The translations under genes and the position numbers were made by a program. Below are positions 7,296 through 16,261 of a stretch of DNA of 64,000 nt, in pieces; the stretch's first letter is position 1; every line of letters starts with the position of its first letter. This DNA is from Litorimonas sp039975855 (GTDB lineage: Bacteria; Pseudomonadota; Alphaproteobacteria; Caulobacterales; Maricaulaceae): contig JBDWGH010000002.1 in NCBI GenBank assembly GCA_039975855.1, forward strand, positions 620,001 to 684,000, in the 5' to 3' direction. The notes beneath the pieces were generated by a model. That model was not told where the DNA came from and ran no database searches. It worked only from the letters and a program-made list of their open reading frames with translations.

Positions 7296-9668
7296 ATGAA
7301 TTCATCCCGCGCCCCTATCACCGAGACACACCAATCCCCTTTCGCCCTAGCTCGGCAATTACAAACTGCCATTTGGGTCTTTGATATAAGCAACGAACGT
7401 ATTCTTCATGCTAACGTAGCAGCGTGCGAGATTTGGGGGGCTGAAGATGAATTGTCTCTTAAGCTAAGAGACCTATCGTCAGACATGTCGACAACAGTGA
7501 GAAAAAGGTTGAAGCAATTTCAATCTGACTTTGAGGCAGGAAGATCCACCTTCAGAGAGAACTGGACAATTTACCCAAATGACCGACCGGAGACATTGGA
7601 CATTCGCTATTCCGGGTATCCTTTGCCGGATGGCAATATGGCAATGTTATGCGAAGTCGTTGAAAGATTAGGCAAGAGTAATGAAAACGCGCGTAGTACA
7701 AATGCCTTGCTTCACACCGATGTATCAATTGCTTTGTTCAATGGTCAGGGCGAACCTCTATATTTGAACCCTGCCGCGAGAAGTATTTTCGATACATCCA
7801 AGATGAAATTGGAGGAGTTATTCGCCAACAAAAATGACTTTTCAGAATGTGAATCTCAATGGGCTAGAAACAAGGATAGTCATATCCTAGCGGAAGTGAA
7901 CACCATCATCGGGAAACGGTGGTTTGATTTAAGTATAAAGCATAGCATCGACGCTGTAACCGGAGAACAAGCTTTGCTGCTGACTGGCGTAGATATCACC
8001 GAGTTGAAGAAAATGGAGCGGGAGATAAAACTAAAGCAGCAAAAGTTTGAGGCGACATTTTCTTCGTCCCAAGACGCAATCATCATTATCGACAGTATTG
8101 GGACGATATTAGAAGCCAATCATCAATCAGAAGAAATGTTCGGCTTTGATCGAACGGAGGTCATCGGCCAAGACATCGCCAACTTAATCATTCCTGACCG
8201 TTATAAAAAGCTCCACTACCATACTTTGCAACATATGAACGCCACTGCAAATTCAGAACCGAGCAACTTTAGAACTGAGATTGAAGCTAAGCGCATCGAC
8301 GGTCAAGAATTCATGTCCGAGTTGTCTATCTCGAGGAGCAACGCGCTAGAGGAAAACTCAAGCGATGATATTTATGTCGCCTATGTTCGTGACATCACGG
8401 CAGCCAAGCTTGCGGAGCGGGCTTTGCGAACAGCTAAAGAAGCTGCTGAACAAGCCAACAAGGCAAAGTCCACTTTCTTAGCGAACATGAGCCACGAAAT
8501 CAGAACCCCGATGAACGGAGTTCTCGGAATTCTAGACGTTCTTCAACGATCCAACCTCACCGAACAGCAGTTGGAGTATACAAAAATCATAGAGAAATCC
8601 GGAAACACACTTCTGAAAATTCTTAGTGACATCCTGGACCTCTCTAAGATCGAGTCTGGACAAAAATGTATCCACGCAGAACCGTGTAACCTTCGAGACA
8701 TCATTCAAAATACCGTAGATTTATTTGATGCCAGCGCCGTTGAGAAAGGGCTGGAGTTGAAATTAAATTTTCACACAGCTCTTCCAATCAGCTTCAAAAC
8801 TGATGGCAATCGCGTCCAGCAAATTCTGTCAAATTTAGTAGGTAACGCCATAAAATTCACGCCTAAAGGACAGATTAATTTGGACGTTGAAGGTGTCCAA
8901 AAAGGAAACATAACGAATCTGACAATAGCGGTAACAGATACGGGAATTGGAATTGAAGAAGACAAATTAGAGGTGGTTTTTAATGCTTTCACACAAGCAC
9001 AAGATTCCACAACGAGAGAATATGGGGGCACAGGCTTGGGATTGGCAATCTCCCGCGAGCTCGCCGAAGCGATGGGGGGAACCCTCACAGCGTCCTCCCA
9101 ACCAGGAAAAGGAACCAAATTTAAACTGAGACTTCCTCTAGAAGTCGCCTCCTCCGAAGCCTCCGCCCAAATCCTTACCCATCGGGAGATTACCATTGGG
9201 AAAGACGATGAGAGCTTACTTACCAAACCCAAATCACCAGTCGAAAAATCCTGCTCTCTGCGAAATGGACGACTGAATTTCCTCGTCGTGGAGGATGATG
9301 AAATCAACCGAACTGTCATCACATCGTATTTAAAGCACCCAAAAATAGATCTCTCAATCGCAAAGAATGGACTGGAAGCCGTCGAGGTTTGTCGACTACA
9401 AACCTTTGATTTGATTTTCATGGACGTATCAATGCCTGTGATGGGCGGCGTGGAAGCCACTCAAATCATACGGAAAGAAAATACCGAGAAGGGGCGGACG
9501 CAAACGCCGATAATATGTGTAACCGCTCACGCGATGAAACACGATCAGCAGAAATTTCTCGAAGCTGGTATGGATGATTATTTGTCGAAACCACTTCGAA
9601 AAGCAGATCTGATGAAAAAAGTGATGAAATGGCTAAGAAAGTCAAAAAAGGCAAAAAAGGCCGCATAG
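7296..9668 (+). CDS. Soluble PAS-containing hybrid sensor histidine kinase
   Basis: A 790-residue kinase without transmembrane segments, so a cytosolic sensor. Three PAS-like regions are seen (about 15-105, 140-240 and 250-370); the last reads as a canonical PAS/PAC with DAIIIIDSIGTILEANHQSEEMFG. HisKA follows, with His400 in the H-box MSHEIRTPMNG. The HATPase domain has an N-box NLVGNAIKF and G-boxes DTGIGI and GTGLGLAIS. A C-terminal receiver has phospho-acceptor Asp710 in FMDVSMPVMGG. The C-terminus is strongly basic (KKAKKAA). An in-frame TTG lies 24 bases upstream, but the ATG is preferred. No cognate regulator is adjacent. Phosphate would have to leave through an HPt protein elsewhere. 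Confidence 0.95.
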   Translation: MNSSRAPITETHQSPFALARQLQTAIWVFDISNERILHANVAACEIWGAEDELSLKLRDLSSDMSTTVRKRLKQFQSDFEAGRSTFRENWTIYPNDRPETLDIRYSGYPLPDGNMAMLCEVVERLGKSNENARSTNALLHTDVSIALFNGQGEPLYLNPAARSIFDTSKMKLEELFANKNDFSECESQWARNKDSHILAEVNTIIGKRWFDLSIKHSIDAVTGEQALLLTGVDITELKKMEREIKLKQQKFEATFSSSQDAIIIIDSIGTILEANHQSEEMFGFDRTEVIGQDIANLIIPDRYKKLHYHTLQHMNATANSEPSNFRTEIEAKRIDGQEFMSELSISRSNALEENSSDDIYVAYVRDITAAKLAERALRTAKEAAEQANKAKSTFLANMSHEIRTPMNGVLGILDVLQRSNLTEQQLEYTKIIEKSGNTLLKILSDILDLSKIESGQKCIHAEPCNLRDIIQNTVDLFDASAVEKGLELKLNFHTALPISFKTDGNRVQQILSNLVGNAIKFTPKGQINLDVEGVQKGNITNLTIAVTDTGIGIEEDKLEVVFNAFTQAQDSTTREYGGTGLGLAISRELAEAMGGTLTASSQPGKGTKFKLRLPLEVASSEASAQILTHREITIGKDDESLLTKPKSPVEKSCSLRNGRLNFLVVEDDEINRTVITSYLKHPKIDLSIAKNGLEAVEVCRLQTFDLIFMDVSMPVMGGVEATQIIRKENTEKGRTQTPIICVTAHAMKHDQQKFLEAGMDDYLSKPLRKADLMKKVMKWLRKSKKAKKAA

Positions 9669-9753
9669 CGAAACTTCAAAACCCTCTTAAGCGGTTACGG
9701 AAACGAATAATTCAACACCTTGCGAGATCGATTATCTCTGCCTAAACGAAGCT

Positions 9754-10881
9754 ATGGATGACGCGCAAATCATTATCGGCTGGCGGTCGGCTCTGATCTT
9801 CGCATTCTGCTTACCTATCCTTATATCTGCCCTAATTTTGATGTTTAGACGTTCTGAAAGACGTGCAAATGTCTTTTTGGCTCTGGCACTCCTGGCGAGT
9901 GTATGGAGCATGGGTCCGCAAATTATTGGATTTGCGAACGCTTATACCGTTTGGCCGGGACTGACTTTCTTCCCATTCAATGCAGAGCTTCTCATCCCAC
10001 CGCTCATCTATTTTCACGCGCATGCTTTGATGACGAAAGGTCCTTTGGGCTGGCGCAAGGTGCTTCTGGTTCCGGGCCTATTAGCACTCGCTTATTATCT
10101 CATCGCTTTCTTATTTTTGGGCGATTATCAAAATAAATGGGACTTCAGCAGAACCGTTCACTCCCCCATTATTCAACCCGTTATTATTCTAACGACATTG
10201 CTTTTATCAATTATCTGTCTGTTGTTGACGATCTCGCTGATCCGTCACTACCGGGCATTTTTGAGAGAAACGGAGTCAGCTGCAAGAGATTTCGATCCCA
10301 TCTGGCTCATTCGTGTTTTCGGCCTATTAGGTCTGGCGGGTCTAGTTTGGCTCAGCCTCGGTCTGATATCGCTGATTAACCCAGATATCAGCTATATCGC
10401 AGCTTATCCGTTCCAACTTGTAGTCATGATGATTTTCGCCGCCCTCGGCTTCTCTGCAATTGTTCAAATCAATGAAGCGTATCCCAAAATAACCTCGACC
10501 CAGTCTGATACGCCTTCACAATCAAGTGGAGAGAAAAATTGGAAAACCGAAGCCGAAGCCCTCAGGCATTCTGTTCAATCGAAAGATTGGTATCTTGAGC
10601 CCCGACTATCCATTCGTGATGTAGCGAACCGCATGGGGACAAACGAAACCTATGTGTCGCGCGCTCTCAATCAAGGCGCCGGAAAAAGTTTCAATCGTTT
10701 TATAAATGAAATGCGGGTCGATCACGCAAAAAGCCTAATTGAAACAGAGGCCAGCAATTTCCTGAATATTGCTATGGACTCCGGATTCAATTCCAAGGCC
10801 ACGTTCAACCGGGTTTTTCGAGATCTATCTGGCGAAACCCCCTCAGGCTTCAAAAAGCGTACGGCCCAAAACGTCTCATAA
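9754..10881 (+). CDS. Membrane-anchored AraC-family transcriptional regulator
   Basis: A 375-residue protein. The N-terminal two thirds have seven predicted helices (first about residues 8-30, last about 215-240). After a polar linker (about 250-270) comes a C-terminal AraC/XylS double helix-turn-helix (about 275-370) with the signature IRDVANRMGTNETYVSRALNQG...FNRFINEMRVDHAKSLI and the second helix pair NSKATFNRVFRDLSGETPSGFKK. Such membrane AraC proteins sense a signal at the inner membrane while bound to DNA. It lies directly upstream of an S41 protease gene, and a 40-bp-spaced direct repeat lies between them, so control of the protease gene is the natural inference. The ligand is unknown. 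Confidence 0.93.
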   Translation: MDDAQIIIGWRSALIFAFCLPILISALILMFRRSERRANVFLALALLASVWSMGPQIIGFANAYTVWPGLTFFPFNAELLIPPLIYFHAHALMTKGPLGWRKVLLVPGLLALAYYLIAFLFLGDYQNKWDFSRTVHSPIIQPVIILTTLLLSIICLLLTISLIRHYRAFLRETESAARDFDPIWLIRVFGLLGLAGLVWLSLGLISLINPDISYIAAYPFQLVVMMIFAALGFSAIVQINEAYPKITSTQSDTPSQSSGEKNWKTEAEALRHSVQSKDWYLEPRLSIRDVANRMGTNETYVSRALNQGAGKSFNRFINEMRVDHAKSLIETEASNFLNIAMDSGFNSKATFNRVFRDLSGETPSGFKKRTAQNVS

Positions 10882-10928
10882 TCCGTAAAACTCCCTAATT
10901 TCAGTATTTGTCGTCTCATTTCCCGTAA
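10873..10928 (+). promoter_or_regulatory. Direct repeat with 40-bp period, candidate AraC-type operator
   Basis: Two 16-base copies, GTCTCATAATCCGTAA and GTCTCATTTCCCGTAA, match at 13 positions and are exactly 40 bases apart start to start, close to four helical turns. The first copy overlaps the stop codon of the AraC-type regulator gene. The second ends 65 bases before the ATG of the S41 protease gene. AraC-family activators commonly bind direct repeats ahead of the -35 region. The assignment to this regulator is inference. Confidence 0.5.
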
Positions 10929-10993
10929 CGAGGCGAGGCAAAATCAGAACCACGGCAATTTGTCTTCATCGAAACACGAGATGGAGACTCACA

Positions 10994-12475
10994 ATGACAC
11001 ATTTAAAATCGCTACTTGCCGGCGTGGCTTTGACTTTGACGTTACCCCTGACTGCAATCGCTCAAGACCCGCGGCCACAGGACACCATGTTGACGGCCGC
11101 TCAAGTCAGCGCCGACATCGCCTTGGCACAAGAGGCGTATAGCCGAATTCACCCCGGCTATACCCGCTATACAGATATAGAGGCCTTGGATGCGGCTTGG
11201 GCAGCTTTGAACTTAAAAGCCAAAACACAATCGGGCTTAAGCATCGGAGAGTTTTACATCGGCGTTCAAAACGTTCTGGCAGAGATAAACTGTGACCATA
11301 CGAAAGCTGAACTACCCCGAGCGATCGCGAAAGACCGGAACGTAACACCCGTTTACTTACCGATGGTTTGGCGTGTTATTGAGGGCCGTGCAGTTATCGA
11401 AAAACCAGGGACGACGGACCTAAGTTTCGGAGATGAAATCGTCTCCATTGATGGACGTAACTTTGACGACATGATGAATGATGTACGGCACTTGATCCCT
11501 GTGGATGGAGACACCGAATTCGTACGAGACATTCACATGGGCGCGTCATTCGAATTTATGGGCGGCGCCGTTGATCACTTCGGAGCTCTCCTCTGGGATG
11601 TTCAGCCAAAAGCGCAAGTTGGAATACGAAAACGGGATGGAGATCTTAAAACGGTCACCTTAAACCGCATCGTTCACAAGGACTGGAAAGCACTAGTTTT
11701 AGACGGGAAAGCCAGCTTGGACTTTCCTGACACTATTACGTTTAACCGCATCGGTGATAATGCGGCCTATCTTAAGATCGATAGTTTTGTGAACTACCGC
11801 AACCCTGTCAAACCGGATGACGTCTACGACCCAATATTTAACGCAATTAAGGCCGAAGGACGAGACACCCTTATTCTCGATCTACGGGAAAATGGTGGAG
11901 GATCAACGGATGCAAAGGTCAGATTATTTGCGCATCTGATTGAACAAAAAACCCACCTCGTACGTGACTCACGTATGAAAACGCTCAATCATTCAGGTTT
12001 AGAAGAACACATTTCAACTTGGGACACACGTGTGCTCAATCCTAAACGCATTGGATTTAAGAAAAACGACGACGGCACATACTCCTTGCGAAAAGTCTTT
12101 TCCGATGACCTCAAAGCAGTCAAACCGGATAGCTCTGCCTTCACGGGCAAGCTGTTCGTCCTCTCTAGTCGTTCCAATGGATCAGCGACGACAGCCTTAA
12201 TGGCGAAACTGCAGGATATAGATCGCGCGACACTGATAGGGGAAGAAACAGGTGGAAGCGCTGAAGGAACTACAGCCGGCGTTCTGTTCACATTGAAATT
12301 ACCGGAAAGTGGCATTCGGACACGCGTCCCCGTTTTTCAGGATTTTAATGACGTCAGTGCTTTCACCCCAAACAAAGGCGTTGTTCCGGACATCCTAGCG
12401 CCAATGACTTTTGATGCTTTCGTGAAGAAAGAAGACCCAGCCTATGACGCAGCCTTAAAAATGATCGCGCCATAA
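10994..12475 (+). CDS. Periplasmic S41-family (C-terminal processing) serine protease
   Basis: A 493-residue secreted protein with a Sec signal peptide (about residues 1-23, ending TAIAQ). A helical N-terminal domain (about 30-120) is followed by a PDZ-like region with LSFGDEIVSIDGR (about 135-150). The S41 catalytic core runs from about 250 to 470. The segment DTLILDLRENGGGSTDAKVRLFAHL is diagnostic of the S41 fold. The nucleophile is expected in SSRSNGSATTALMA, and GEETGGSAEGTT forms the oxyanion neighbourhood. The general-base lysine usual in CtpA is not obvious, so it belongs to the tricorn/retinoid-binding-like branch rather than canonical Ctp. A GGAGAC Shine-Dalgarno precedes the ATG. 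It lies 112 bases downstream of an AraC-type regulator that probably controls it. Confidence 0.9.
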   Translation: MTHLKSLLAGVALTLTLPLTAIAQDPRPQDTMLTAAQVSADIALAQEAYSRIHPGYTRYTDIEALDAAWAALNLKAKTQSGLSIGEFYIGVQNVLAEINCDHTKAELPRAIAKDRNVTPVYLPMVWRVIEGRAVIEKPGTTDLSFGDEIVSIDGRNFDDMMNDVRHLIPVDGDTEFVRDIHMGASFEFMGGAVDHFGALLWDVQPKAQVGIRKRDGDLKTVTLNRIVHKDWKALVLDGKASLDFPDTITFNRIGDNAAYLKIDSFVNYRNPVKPDDVYDPIFNAIKAEGRDTLILDLRENGGGSTDAKVRLFAHLIEQKTHLVRDSRMKTLNHSGLEEHISTWDTRVLNPKRIGFKKNDDGTYSLRKVFSDDLKAVKPDSSAFTGKLFVLSSRSNGSATTALMAKLQDIDRATLIGEETGGSAEGTTAGVLFTLKLPESGIRTRVPVFQDFNDVSAFTPNKGVVPDILAPMTFDAFVKKEDPAYDAALKMIAP

Positions 12476-12603
12476 TACCCTCTAGCCTCCGCGGCTCTAA
12501 ACTGCGGCGGCAATGTTCAGTCGACTATTGAAAATAAATGTGAACTTTTTCGAAGGATTTTCAATCCACAAACGTGTGTTGCATAACACAGCAGAAAGTT
12601 ATC

Positions 12604-15036
12604 ATGACACACACACGTCTTCACTTTGGCCTAACTGCGGCATTGCTATTCCTTACCGCTTGTGGCGGCGGGGGATCATCTTCAACCCCCACACCACCAA
12701 CGTCTCCGCCCGTAGTCACAAATTCTGCTCCAACTGTTGCGACGGAAAATGCAGATCAAAACGCGCAAGTGGCTGCCGCTTTTTCATATGACGCAACGCA
12801 ATCCGGATCGACCTTCACGGATGCCGACGGAGACACGCTCTCTTACACAGTTAGTTTTTCAGTTAATATTCCAGGACTGACCAGTAGCGGTGGAACGATA
12901 AGTGGAACCCCTTCACAGGCTGGGACAGTTACAGTCACAATCACGGCTAATGACGGAAATGGCGGAGAAGCTTCCGATAGTTTTGACATTACCATTGCGG
13001 AGATGGTTACGGCCTCAGGCAAACCAAACATCATTTTTGTATTGTCCGACGACCAAGGAAAAGACTCCTCTGCGGAATATGATTTATCTACGGATTTGCC
13101 GAGCACGCCAAATTTGTCGGCTCTCGCCAATAACGGGGTAATATTCGAAAATGCCTGGGTCGCCCCCACCTGTTCCCCGACGCGAGCAGCGTTACTGACT
13201 GGGAAACATGCAAGGCGTACAAATGTTCTCCAACCTGGTGATGATCTACCGGGTAACGAAGTGATCCTACCAGCCTATCTCAAAACGAACACATCAACGT
13301 CAAACTACGCTAGTGCAATGGTAGGAAAGTGGCACTTGGGAGGCGGGAGCTCTGGACCAAATGACTTTGGAATAGACTATTTTGCGGGGATACTTAACGG
13401 CAGCATACCCAACTATTTCAACTGGAACCTGACCGTAAATGGTGTGTCCACCACTGAAACAAGTTATGCGACTAGCGCCCTCACGGATTTAGCTATTGAT
13501 TGGGTCGAAGACCAAACAACACCTTGGTTCTTATGGTTGTCTTATAACGCGCCCCACACGCCTTATCATTTGCCTCCAACGGACCTTCACGCTCGCAACC
13601 TATCAGGCACGCAAACGGATATAGATGCAAATCCACGAGACTATTATTTAGCGGCGATTGAAGCCATGGATACGGAATTTGGCCGTCTTTGGAATAGCCT
13701 CGACACGCAGGAAAGAGCGAACACAATTGTTATCTATTTGGGTGATAACGGAACGCCGCGCAGCGCGACCACCACAACCCCTCAACAAAGTGGAGCGAAG
13801 GGGGGCCTGCTCCAGGGCGGCATCAATACACCATTCTTTATGTCTGGCCCAGGCATTACCCGAATGGGTGAACGGGAAGACGCTTTGGTTAATCACACTG
13901 ATTTATTTGCGACGATTGCTGAGCTCGCTGGCGCGGACCTGGACGCATTTAATGATGGTCAAAGTTTTGCTGACCTGCTGACTGACTCGAATTCAGACAC
14001 ACGTGACTATGCCTTCACCGAATATAGTGGCGGGTGGGCAATCAGAAACAACCAATTTAAGTTAATTGAAACGTCAGGCAGCGACCAAGATTTATATGAT
14101 TTATTCGCCGATCCAGCAGAACAATCAGATCTTCTCGATACGGGTATGGATGTCAGTAGTTTACTATCTGAGTTGGAACAGGAAGCGGCTCAGATACGAG
14201 ATATCACGAACATAACCGGGGCAAAATTCGCTGACGTGAGTCCAAATTGTGCTGACTATATCGGTCAATATAATGCCAGTGCAAAAGATGTCCTTCGCGG
14301 CGGAGAGTTTGAAGCCTCAATAGAAACGCGAACGACAGGTAATACCTGTACCTTGTCGTCCAATTCTATTCCCAATCATGACTTTAACGACGGCGAAACA
14401 TCATTCGCGAATGCCGTCGGCGAAGTCGCAAAAACCTATTCATTTCCAACGACACCCACCTTAGCCACAACGAAAACTCCCTTGGATCGATTCAACAACG
14501 CCGTACTTTTGAACGGCGTAAAGGTTGATATTTTGTCGGCAGGATGTTTCGGCGTGGGTGACGGCCGCACGGGATGCAATGACCCAGATGCTCCATGGCG
14601 GTATGACCCAATGCACGCCCCCAATGGTTTTCAAGTCGATCAAAGCAACGCGCATGCGCAACCAAACGGCGGATACCATTATCATGGTCCACCTCCGGTC
14701 GCGAATGGCGACGCAAGTACAGTGTCTGGCGTGATCGGATATGCAGCGGATGGTTTTCCTATTTACGGACCTTTCTTCGACGATAGTGGTGTCATCCGCA
14801 GAGCGGAATCGAGTTTCCGTCTAAAATCGGGAACGCGTCCGACAGGTCCGAATGATCCTGGCGGGTTATATGATGGGCAATTCAGAGCCGACTACGAATA
14901 TGTAAGTGGCCTAGGAGACTTGGACGAATGCAATGGCATGACTGTTGATGGACAATATCGCTATCATGTCACGGAAGCGTTTCCCTATATCATCAGTTGC
15001 TTTTCTGGCACCCCGGATCAATCTTTTAATAAATAG
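12604..15036 (+). CDS. Sulfatase lipoprotein fused to a C-terminal YHYH domain
   Basis: An 810-residue lipoprotein: the ATG at MTHTRLHF gives a signal ending in the lipobox LTAC, then a Gly/Ser/Pro/Thr-rich linker. Residues about 45-130 form a putative Ig-like (He_PIG/cadherin-like) domain with DADGDTLSY and GTPSQAGT. The sulfatase domain runs from about 140 to 535. It starts with NIIFVLSDDQG (metal Asp pair) and has the modification motif CSPTR, with Cys190 expected to become formylglycine, then KWHLGG and a late LGDNGTP metal site. After an inter-domain stretch, the last 240 residues hold a YHYH domain (Y691-H-Y-H694 in GGYHYHGPP) with many cysteines. It is probably surface- or periplasm-facing and would act on a sulfated polymer. 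No formylglycine-generating enzyme is in the window. Confidence 0.88.
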   Translation: MTHTRLHFGLTAALLFLTACGGGGSSSTPTPPTSPPVVTNSAPTVATENADQNAQVAAAFSYDATQSGSTFTDADGDTLSYTVSFSVNIPGLTSSGGTISGTPSQAGTVTVTITANDGNGGEASDSFDITIAEMVTASGKPNIIFVLSDDQGKDSSAEYDLSTDLPSTPNLSALANNGVIFENAWVAPTCSPTRAALLTGKHARRTNVLQPGDDLPGNEVILPAYLKTNTSTSNYASAMVGKWHLGGGSSGPNDFGIDYFAGILNGSIPNYFNWNLTVNGVSTTETSYATSALTDLAIDWVEDQTTPWFLWLSYNAPHTPYHLPPTDLHARNLSGTQTDIDANPRDYYLAAIEAMDTEFGRLWNSLDTQERANTIVIYLGDNGTPRSATTTTPQQSGAKGGLLQGGINTPFFMSGPGITRMGEREDALVNHTDLFATIAELAGADLDAFNDGQSFADLLTDSNSDTRDYAFTEYSGGWAIRNNQFKLIETSGSDQDLYDLFADPAEQSDLLDTGMDVSSLLSELEQEAAQIRDITNITGAKFADVSPNCADYIGQYNASAKDVLRGGEFEASIETRTTGNTCTLSSNSIPNHDFNDGETSFANAVGEVAKTYSFPTTPTLATTKTPLDRFNNAVLLNGVKVDILSAGCFGVGDGRTGCNDPDAPWRYDPMHAPNGFQVDQSNAHAQPNGGYHYHGPPPVANGDASTVSGVIGYAADGFPIYGPFFDDSGVIRRAESSFRLKSGTRPTGPNDPGGLYDGQFRADYEYVSGLGDLDECNGMTVDGQYRYHVTEAFPYIISCFSGTPDQSFNK

Positions 15037-15105
15037 GTTTCGAGATTTAGACGTTCGAACTATCGCTGAATTCAACCCCATTTTAAAAGACCCTGGACTG
15101 CAGAT

Positions 15106-15120
15106 TTAACAGACCGTTAA
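15106..15120 (+). promoter_or_regulatory. Perfect CtrA-type box (TTAA-N7-TTAA)
   Basis: The sequence TTAACAGACCGTTAACC matches the full CtrA consensus TTAA-N7-TTAA, including the C after each half-site. It ends 36 bases before the ATG of the D,D-carboxypeptidase gene, in its promoter region. CtrA is the cell-cycle response regulator of Caulobacterales and relatives. Occupancy is inferred from sequence only. Confidence 0.6.
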
Positions 15121-15156
15121 CCCTATTCTAACCGTTCCAACGGAATACGGACTCTT

Positions 15157-16254
15157 ATGGTTCGTTTCCTTTTCATTTTTGCGTTGAGCCTGCTTTTGAC
15201 AGCTCCTGCTTGGGCGCAAGGTCGCTATGCATCAATTATCGTAGACGCCGACACATTGGATGTGGTCCACGCACGTCAAATTGACTCGCCGCGCTACCCA
15301 GCATCCCTGACCAAAGTAATGACGCTGCATCTGGTTTTTGATGCTTTAGATTCCGGAACACTCACTCTGAATGAGCAAGTAAAAGTGTCGCGCAACGCCG
15401 CCCGCACACCCCCAGTGAAATTAGGCTTACGGACGGGGCAAACGATCTCCGTTCGCGAATTAATCCAATCTGTCGCGGTACGCAGTCACAATGACTCTGC
15501 CGTTATACTGGCAGAACGATTAGGGGGCACTGAAGCTCGTTTCGCTGACATGATGACGGCCAAGGCTCGTGAATTAGGCATGCAGCGAACAACCTTCAAA
15601 ACAGCAAACGGCCTTCCTCACCCTGATCAAAAAACGACGGCTCGAGATATGGCGAAGCTCGCCCATTCCATTTTGACAACGCACTATGACCGTTATCACT
15701 ATTTTGGGCAGACGCATTTCCGTGGCCAAAAAAATACAAATGCCTTACTTCACGATATGCCCGAAGTAGACGGCTTTAAAACCGGCTACACCAATGCGTC
15801 TGGCTATAATCTGATGGTCAGTGCCGTCCGAAATAATAGACGTCAAATTGCGATCGTTCTCGGCGGTGCCAGCGGGAAAAGTCGCAATGCACATATGCGC
15901 GATCTCGTAGGACGGGGATTTGAGGTTATGGGAGTCAGACCCCAGGCAGAAACACCTGCCCTAATTTTGGCGAACCAAGCAACTCCAACAACGGTTTTGC
16001 GCGGCGCCTCAATGCGCCGCGAGGTCCAACCTTGGGCGATTCAACTTCGAGGCCTTCCATCAGAGTCGGACGCTTTGGCCGCGGCAGCATCTCTGGCACC
16101 GCATTCGACACCCAATATCACCAGCGGCTTTGTTAATGGCGTTCCGGTCTACAACGCGCGATTAGCAGGTTTATCTGCCGTCGACGCTAAGGCCGCCTGT
16201 GCAAAAATAGCGGCAGCCCAAACACAAACCAAATGTTGGCTTATCGCCCCTTAG
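15157..16254 (+). CDS. D-alanyl-D-alanine carboxypeptidase (S11) with SPOR domain
   Basis: A low-molecular-weight penicillin-binding protein that trims the terminal D-Ala of peptidoglycan stem peptides in the periplasm. A signal peptide covers residues 1-20 (ending AWAQ). The three active-site motifs are SLTK (S50-K53), SHN (S110-N112) and KTG (K208-G210). Residues about 290-365 form a SPOR domain (WAIQLRGLPSESDALAAAASL to CWLIAP), which binds denuded septal glycan and would direct the enzyme to the division site. There is no amphipathic C-terminal anchor of the PBP5 kind. A perfect CtrA box 36 bases ahead of the start suggests cell-cycle control. panC begins 7 bases downstream and may be co-transcribed. 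Confidence 0.93.
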   Translation: MVRFLFIFALSLLLTAPAWAQGRYASIIVDADTLDVVHARQIDSPRYPASLTKVMTLHLVFDALDSGTLTLNEQVKVSRNAARTPPVKLGLRTGQTISVRELIQSVAVRSHNDSAVILAERLGGTEARFADMMTAKARELGMQRTTFKTANGLPHPDQKTTARDMAKLAHSILTTHYDRYHYFGQTHFRGQKNTNALLHDMPEVDGFKTGYTNASGYNLMVSAVRNNRRQIAIVLGGASGKSRNAHMRDLVGRGFEVMGVRPQAETPALILANQATPTTVLRGASMRREVQPWAIQLRGLPSESDALAAAASLAPHSTPNITSGFVNGVPVYNARLAGLSAVDAKAACAKIAAAQTQTKCWLIAP

Positions 16255-16261
16255 ACCGTAG

